From Microbacteriaceae bacterium (GTDB lineage Bacteria > Actinomycetota > Actinomycetes > Actinomycetales > Microbacteriaceae), in the NCBI GenBank assembly GCA_026785785.1, contig JAJAZI010000245.1, positions 1-10,643 on the forward strand: a DNA stretch of 10,643 nucleotides. Reading direction: 5' to 3'. Positions 7,184 to 10,643 of this stretch are shown here, piece after piece. The notes beneath the pieces are model-generated. The model ran no database searches, had not been told where the DNA came from, and saw only the letters and a list, made by a program, of their open reading frames with translations. A program made the position numbers and the translations under genes. Positions within the stretch are counted from its first letter, which is position 1. Each line of letters starts with the position of its first letter.

Positions 7184-7282
7184 CGTGAACTCAGCTTTCT
7201 ATGCGGATGTGCGGAGCGTTGTGCGCGCATCCTTGAGGTTGGCCACCGCGCGAACACGCGGGACTGCGGAACAAGGTTGGCG
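7184..7282 (-). other. yajC-secD intergenic gap with a possible 15-codon leader ORF
   Basis: This 99-nt gap stands out because the neighbouring sec and ruv genes overlap or nearly touch. On the minus strand a GTG at 7246 opens a 15-codon frame (VANLKDARTTLRTSA) that ends at TAG (7201-7199), 15 nt before the secD GTG and in the same frame as secD. It has no Shine-Dalgarno and no hydrophobic stretch, so translation is doubtful. A small hairpin, CGCGT... paired as CCGCG (7261-7257) with CGCGG (7250-7246) on the minus strand, sits just before it and has no T-tract. I see no clear -10 box. Confidence 0.15.
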
Positions 7283-7756
7283 CTAGTCGTCCGACTTCTT
7301 GGGCTGCTCGGCAGAGGTCACCTCTGGCTCGACCCGCTCCCCGAATTCCGGGGCGCCGGCGCGCGTTCCGTCCGCGGCAACGGCGCGCGTTCCGTCCGGG
7401 GCGCCGGCGCGCGTTCCGTCCGCGGCGGGCTCGTCGATCGCGGCTGGATCGTCGTTCTCGAGGATGTCGGTCGCCTCCTCGGGCTCGGCGACGACGGCGT
7501 AGTCGGCGACCTTGAGGATCGTCTGGCGGTGGATCCTGAGCACCGTTCCGGGAGCCGACTCGATCTCGACGACGTTGGTCTCCTCGTCCATCGTGAGGAT
7601 GGTGCCGTAGAGGCCGTAGTTCGTCATGATCTCGATGCCGGGAACGAACTTCGTCTGGCGCTCCTCGGTCTCGCGCTTGCGCTTCTTGCCCTGGAAAACC
7701 TGGAAGACAATGAAGGCGCCGAGCGCGACGACGAGAAGAATAAGTGTGGGGTCCAT
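7283..7756 (-). CDS. yajC: Preprotein translocase subunit YajC, with extended tail
   Basis: This 157-aa protein has a single N-terminal membrane helix (about 4-22), a KKRKRE basic stop (24-29) and the short beta domain of YajC, with VPGIEIMTNYGLYGTI (38-53) as the clearest signature. YajC associates with SecDF at the inner membrane; its exact job is unsettled. Typical YajC proteins are about 110 residues. Here residues 91-157 form an acidic, low-complexity and probably disordered cytoplasmic tail that includes three eight-residue repeats, DGTRAGAP, DGTRAVAA and DGTRAGAP (113-136), encoded by a 24-bp tandem repeat. The ATG at 7756 is preceded by GGAAGG at a longish 12-nt spacing. Its frame matches that of secD downstream, with two TAG codons between. 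Confidence 0.95.
   Translation of the reverse strand: MDPTLILLVVALGAFIVFQVFQGKKRKRETEERQTKFVPGIEIMTNYGLYGTILTMDEETNVVEIESAPGTVLRIHRQTILKVADYAVVAEPEEATDILENDDPAAIDEPAADGTRAGAPDGTRAVAADGTRAGAPEFGERVEPEVTSAEQPKKSDD
7349..7420 (-). repeat. Three-copy 24-bp tandem repeat within yajC
   Basis: The units are 7349-7372, 7373-7396 and 7397-7420. The outer two are identical over all 24 bases and the middle one differs at three positions. Each encodes eight residues (DGTRAGAP or DGTRAVAA), so copy-number change would keep the frame. The unit contains GGCGCGCG, a simple G+C-rich core prone to slippage. The repeat continues imperfectly for about 6 nt to the right. Confidence 0.9.
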
Positions 7757-7836
7757 GTGAGGAACTAGCCTTCCGCGGCTTATGTGGTGGGCGGGCTGCG
7801 ACGAGCCCAGGTCAAAGCCCGATAAGGCCAGCTTGA

Positions 7837-7842
7837 ATTATA
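7837..7842 (-). promoter_or_regulatory. Candidate -10 box for yajC-secD-secF
   Basis: A perfect TATAAT on the minus strand (7842 to 7837) overlaps the ruvB stop codon TAA (7840-7838) and lies 81 nt upstream of the yajC ATG. No TTGACA-like -35 is seen at 16-18 nt, but actinobacterial housekeeping promoters often have a poorly conserved -35. It lies in one of the few A+T-rich spots of the window. It could also be chance, since TATAA comes from the last Leu codon plus the stop. A small hairpin (AGCCC/GGGCT, 7793-7808) lies in the leader that would result. Confidence 0.4.
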
Positions 7843-8893
7843 GGCCATCGATGTCGAGGCCGAGGCTCACCGTGCCCGGCGCGCGGGACTGCAACCCGAA
7901 GTGCTTCCAGGCCAGCCTCGTGGCGACCCGGCCGCGCGGGGTGCGGGTCAGCAGTCCGATCCGCACGAGGAACGGCTCGACGACCGACTCGACCGTCTCC
8001 GCCTCCTCGCCGACCGAGACCGCGAGGGTGCTGAGGCCGACGGGGCCGCCGTCGAACCGGGTGAGGATCGTGGTCATCACCTCGCGGTCGAGCCGGTCGA
8101 GCCCGAGCTCGTCCACGTCGTACAGGTCGAGTGCCCCGTGCACCGCTGCGAGCCCGGCGCCTCCGCCGTGCACGAGGGCGTAGTCCCGCACCCGGCGCAG
8201 AAGCCGGTTCGCGATGCGCGGCGTGCCACGACAGCGGCCGGCGATCTCGGCGAGAGCCGAGCGATCGATCGGCAGGTCGAGCAGGTGTGCCGCCCGGACG
8301 AGCACCTGCTCGAGTTCCGATTCGGAGTAGAACTCGAGGTGCGCGGTGAACCCGAACCTGTCCCTCAGCGGGTTGGGCAGCAAACCCGATCTGGTGGTCG
8401 CGCCGACGAGGGTGAATGGCGCGAGGTCGAGCGGAATCGAGGTCGCCCCTGCCCCCTTGCCGACCATGATGTCGATGCGGAAGTCCTCCATCGCGAGGTA
8501 GAGCATCTCCTCGGCTGGCCTGGCCATGCGGTGGATCTCGTCGATGAAGAGGATCTCGCCCGGCACGAGCGACGACAGCACCGCGGCGAGGTCACCGGCG
8601 TGCTGGATCGCCGGCCCGCTCGACATCCGCAGGGGGCGGCCGCTCTCCTCCGCGACGATCATCGCGAGAGTGGTCTTGCCGAGGCCGGGCGGGCCGGCGA
8701 GCAGGATGTGATCGGGCGTGCGGTTCTGTATCGTTGCGGCCTGGAGGAGCAGTTGCAGTTGCGCGCGCACCTTCGCCTGCCCCACGAACTCGGCAAGGGT
8801 CTTGGGGCGCAGGGCTCCCTCGAACGCCAGCTCGGCATCCGATTCCGGGGTGGGGTGCACGATCGCGATCGACGGGTCGGCCGGGTCGATCAT
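7838..8893 (-). CDS. ruvB: Holliday junction branch migration helicase RuvB
   Basis: This 351-aa AAA+ ATPase is the motor that, with RuvA, drives branch migration of Holliday junctions in recombinational repair. Walker A is GPPGLGKTT (67-75), Walker B is ILFIDEIH (114-121), sensor 1 is in GATTRSG (164-170), LRDRFG (176-181) carries the arginine-finger region, and RGTPRIANR (222-230) is the sensor 2 region. The C-terminal winged helix ends with [13 protein letters not shown] (313-325). Length is normal and all motifs are intact. The start is the ATG at 8893, chosen because the family-typical N-terminus begins there, AAGGAG lies 7 nt upstream, and the ATGA overlap with ruvA indicates coupling. 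The frame remains open upstream, but there it is only an alternate reading of ruvA. Confidence 0.98.
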   Translation of the reverse strand: MIDPADPSIAIVHPTPESDAELAFEGALRPKTLAEFVGQAKVRAQLQLLLQAATIQNRTPDHILLAGPPGLGKTTLAMIVAEESGRPLRMSSGPAIQHAGDLAAVLSSLVPGEILFIDEIHRMARPAEEMLYLAMEDFRIDIMVGKGAGATSIPLDLAPFTLVGATTRSGLLPNPLRDRFGFTAHLEFYSESELEQVLVRAAHLLDLPIDRSALAEIAGRCRGTPRIANRLLRRVRDYALVHGGGAGLAAVHGALDLYDVDELGLDRLDREVMTTILTRFDGGPVGLSTLAVSVGEEAETVESVVEPFLVRIGLLTRTPRGRVATRLAWKHFGLQSRAPGTVSLGLDIDGL

Positions 8894-9525
8894 GAGGGCA
8901 CTCCTTCGCTGCGGGCGGCGCTCGGCTGGCGCGGGCCGAGGCGGGTGAGCGCGACGCGCAGGAGAGCCGGCACACTTGCGACCTCCGTGGCGGATGCCTC
9001 GGCGACGGCCTCGTCGACGGCCTGCGCGGCGACCCGCTCCGACCAGCCCAGCCCGACGAGCGCGACGAGCACACTCTCGCTGACGGGGGTCGCGCTCGTC
9101 GGCGCGTTGGGAGCGGTGGCGGCGAACGGCAACATCTTGCCGGCGAGCGAGAGAACGATGAGCTTCGCGGTCTTCGGGCCGATCCCGGAGACCTTGCGGA
9201 ACGCCGCGTCGTTCTCGGTGGCGACAGCGGTGGCGATCTCGCCGGGGTGCATCGCGGCGAGCACACCCATCGCCGACTTCGGGCCGACGCCCGTCACGCC
9301 GCGAAGCAGGTCGAAGACGGCGAGCTCGTCCGCCTCCAGGAATCCGAACAGGGCGAGGTCGTCCTCGCGCACGATGAGCGCGGTGCGCAGCCGCGCCTCG
9401 GTGCCGATCCGCAGTGAGAGGCCCAGCTGGGTGGTCACGCTCACCGCGAGGCCCACTCCCCCGACCTCGATGATGGCGGTGGTCCCGGCCACGGCGATGA
9501 CGGTGCCGCGCACAGACGAAATCAT
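8890..9525 (-). CDS. ruvA: Holliday junction DNA-binding protein RuvA
   Basis: This 211-aa protein forms the tetramer that binds and flattens the Holliday junction and loads RuvB. The N-terminal OB fold covers about 1-63, with [11 protein letters not shown] (52-62) carrying the acidic-pin residues D55/D56. Two helix-hairpin-helix motifs follow, [10 protein letters not shown] (76-85) and VSGIGPKTA (112-120). An Ala/Pro/Thr-rich flexible linker (about 133-147) leads to the C-terminal RuvB-binding domain (148-198), with LVGLGWSE (156-163) typical. Residues after about 198 form a short variable tail. The start ATG overlaps the ruvC stop and the stop overlaps the ruvB start, each by the four bases ATGA, so the trio is probably translated in a coupled manner. 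The Shine-Dalgarno is weak, consistent with coupling. Confidence 0.98.
   Translation of the reverse strand: MISSVRGTVIAVAGTTAIIEVGGVGLAVSVTTQLGLSLRIGTEARLRTALIVREDDLALFGFLEADELAVFDLLRGVTGVGPKSAMGVLAAMHPGEIATAVATENDAAFRKVSGIGPKTAKLIVLSLAGKMLPFAATAPNAPTSATPVSESVLVALVGLGWSERVAAQAVDEAVAEASATEVASVPALLRVALTRLGPRQPSAARSEGVPS
8901..8906 (-). promoter_or_regulatory. Shine-Dalgarno of ruvB
   Basis: AAGGAG on the minus strand lies 7 nt before the ruvB ATG, inside the last codons of ruvA. It is the strongest ribosome binding site in the ruv cluster and decides the ruvB start against an upstream-extended frame. Confidence 0.8.
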
Positions 9526-10106
9526 GGTGCAAGCCTACGGTTGGCCACCGGCTTCGCCGCGGCACGCTCGGCGGCGAGCCACGCATCCTGCGCGGGAGTC
9601 CGGCCGGTGCCGGTCGGTGCCGAGACGCCGCCGCGCTTCCAGGCATGGCAGATCGCGATCGCGAGGGCATCCGCGGCGTCGGCTGGCTTCGGCATCGCCG
9701 CGAGGCCGAGCACCCGCGCGACCATCGCCTGCACCTGCCTCTTGTCGGCCGAGCCGTAGCCGGTGATGGCCGCCTTGACCTCCGAGGGGGTGTGCAGTCC
9801 GACGGCGAGCCCCCGCTTCGCGGCCGCGTGCAGCGCCACTCCGCTCACCTGGGCCGTGCCCATGACGGTGCTGAGGTTCTGCTGCGCGAAGACCCGCTCG
9901 ATCGACACCGCATCGGGCACCAACCGGTCGAGGAGCTCCTCGATCCCGGTGCCCACCGCGAGCAGGCGTTGCTCGAGCGGCATGTCGGACGGGGTGCGGA
10001 TGACGGTGACCTCGACGAGTCTCGCGACTCGGTTCGGGTCGACATCGACGATTCCCACGCCGCAGCGGGTGAGCCCCGGATCGATGCCGAGCACCCGAAT
10101 GGTCAC
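9522..10106 (-). CDS. ruvC: Holliday junction resolvase RuvC
   Basis: This 194-aa endonuclease cuts Holliday junctions symmetrically, working with RuvAB. The RNase H-like catalytic acids are all present: D9 in GIDPG, E70 in SIERVF, and D143 and D146 in [11 protein letters not shown]. The basic segment SADKRQVQ (119-126) also fits the family. Residues 160-194 form an Arg/Ala-rich C-terminal extension beyond the catalytic core. The start is the GTG at 10106, which begins the conserved [11 protein letters not shown] and lies 8 nt after the yebC stop. No clear Shine-Dalgarno is visible, so coupling to yebC translation is likely. The stop overlaps the ruvA ATG. Confidence 0.98.
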   Translation of the reverse strand: MTIRVLGIDPGLTRCGVGIVDVDPNRVARLVEVTVIRTPSDMPLEQRLLAVGTGIEELLDRLVPDAVSIERVFAQQNLSTVMGTAQVSGVALHAAAKRGLAVGLHTPSEVKAAITGYGSADKRQVQAMVARVLGLAAMPKPADAADALAIAICHAWKRGGVSAPTGTGRTPAQDAWLAAERAAAKPVANRRLAP

Positions 10107-10114
10107 GAAGCTGT

Positions 10115-10643
10115 CTAGTCGTTCTCGAGCTCGGCGAGCACATCGGCGTGCACGTCGTAGTTGCCGTACACGTTCTGCACGTCGTCGTTGTCCTCGAGCG
10201 CGTCGACGAGCCGGAACACCTTGCGGGCGGTGTCGGCGTCGACTTCGACGAGAACCTGCGGCACGAATTCGATGTCTGCCGACTCGTAGTCGACTCCGGC
10301 CTCCTGTAGCGCGGTGCGGGCGGCGACCAGCGAGCCCGGCTCGGTGATGATGTCGAAGCCCTCGCCTCGGTCATTGACCTCTTCCGCCCCGGCATCGAGC
10401 ACCGCGGCGAGAATGTCGTCCTCGGTGACGTCATCGGTCTTGCGCACGCCGATGACACCCTTGCGGTGGAAGTTGTAGGCGACGCTGCCCGGGTCGGCGA
10501 GCGTTCCGCCATTGCGGGTCATGATCGCGCGCACGTCGGCGGCCGCGCGGTTGCGGTTGTCGGTGAGGCACTCGACGAGGAGGGCGACCCCGTTGGGTGC
10601 GTAGGCCTCGTAGATGATGGTCTGGTAGTCGACGGCCTCGCCG
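10115..10643 (-). CDS. yebC: YebC/PmpR/TACO1-family protein, 5' part missing
   Basis: About 175 C-terminal residues of a normally about 250-aa protein are visible; the N-terminal domain lies beyond the window edge. The frame is open to the last base. Recognisable YebC segments are [20 protein letters not shown] (11-30 of the visible part), [18 protein letters not shown] shortly after, and an acidic C-terminus ending LEND. The family was long annotated as transcriptional regulators; mitochondrial TACO1 and more recent bacterial work point to a role in translation, relieving stalls at proline stretches. The ATG or GTG codons inside the visible part (such as 10534) are internal. It sits directly upstream of ruvC, its usual place in many bacteria, and is probably the first or an early gene of this operon. 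Confidence 0.97.
   Translation of the reverse strand, partial: GEAVDYQTIIYEAYAPNGVALLVECLTDNRNRAAADVRAIMTRNGGTLADPGSVAYNFHRKGVIGVRKTDDVTEDDILAAVLDAGAEEVNDRGEGFDIITEPGSLVAARTALQEAGVDYESADIEFVPQVLVEVDADTARKVFRLVDALEDNDDVQNVYGNYDVHADVLAELEND

Noticed and set aside
7183..7283. A yajC-secD fusion by TAG read-through, since both genes share one frame
   Set aside because: Two TAG codons intervene, the shared phase has a one-in-three chance of arising by accident, and the intervening codons do not resemble either protein.
8894..9670. A 5' extension of ruvB giving a 610-residue protein
   Set aside because: The extra residues are ruvA read out of frame. The family N-terminus, the AAGGAG site and the ATGA overlap all place the start at 8893.
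7901..9766. A 621-codon open frame on the plus strand over ruvB, ruvA and part of ruvC
   Set aside because: It is a compositional shadow of the ruv genes, with no family resemblance and no plausible ribosome binding site.

Overview
The window is a G+C-rich (roughly two-thirds G+C by eye), tightly packed, mostly housekeeping stretch of an actinobacterial chromosome. Gene content and order, together with protein wording close to Micrococcales homologues, point to the family Microbacteriaceae; I cannot name a genus. I see no insertion sequence, CRISPR array, tRNA or rRNA, and no phage or plasmid gene.

Layout, left to right. Positions 2-1741, plus strand: the 3' part of a DUF349 repeat protein, then a 190-aa protein resembling AbiEi-family antitoxins, with no toxin partner visible. 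Positions 1728-4004, minus strand: a full-length bifunctional (p)ppGpp synthetase/hydrolase (Rel), whose last codons overlap the AbiEi-like gene tail to tail. Positions 4005-4096: a gap with a strong terminator that ends 17-18 nt before the rel start codon. Positions 4097-7756, minus strand: yajC, secD, secF and a single-domain rhodanese, transcribed in that order. Positions 7838-10643, minus strand: yebC (5' part outside the window), ruvC, ruvA and ruvB, with 4-nt ATGA overlaps at ruvC/ruvA and ruvA/ruvB.

How the genes work together. RuvABC is the Holliday junction branch-migration and resolution complex; YebC is its usual upstream neighbour. YajC-SecD-SecF is the accessory complex that assists SecYEG export with the proton-motive force. 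Rel sets (p)ppGpp levels. This ruv-sec-rel order is a known actinobacterial arrangement. The local peculiarities are a rhodanese where Streptomyces and Mycobacterium have apt; a terminator and possible extended -10 packed against the rel start; a 24-bp tandem repeat in the yajC tail; a 99-nt gap in front of secD; and the AbiEi-like orphan. I found no convincing undescribed multi-gene system. The second-look items are small regulatory or evolutionary details.
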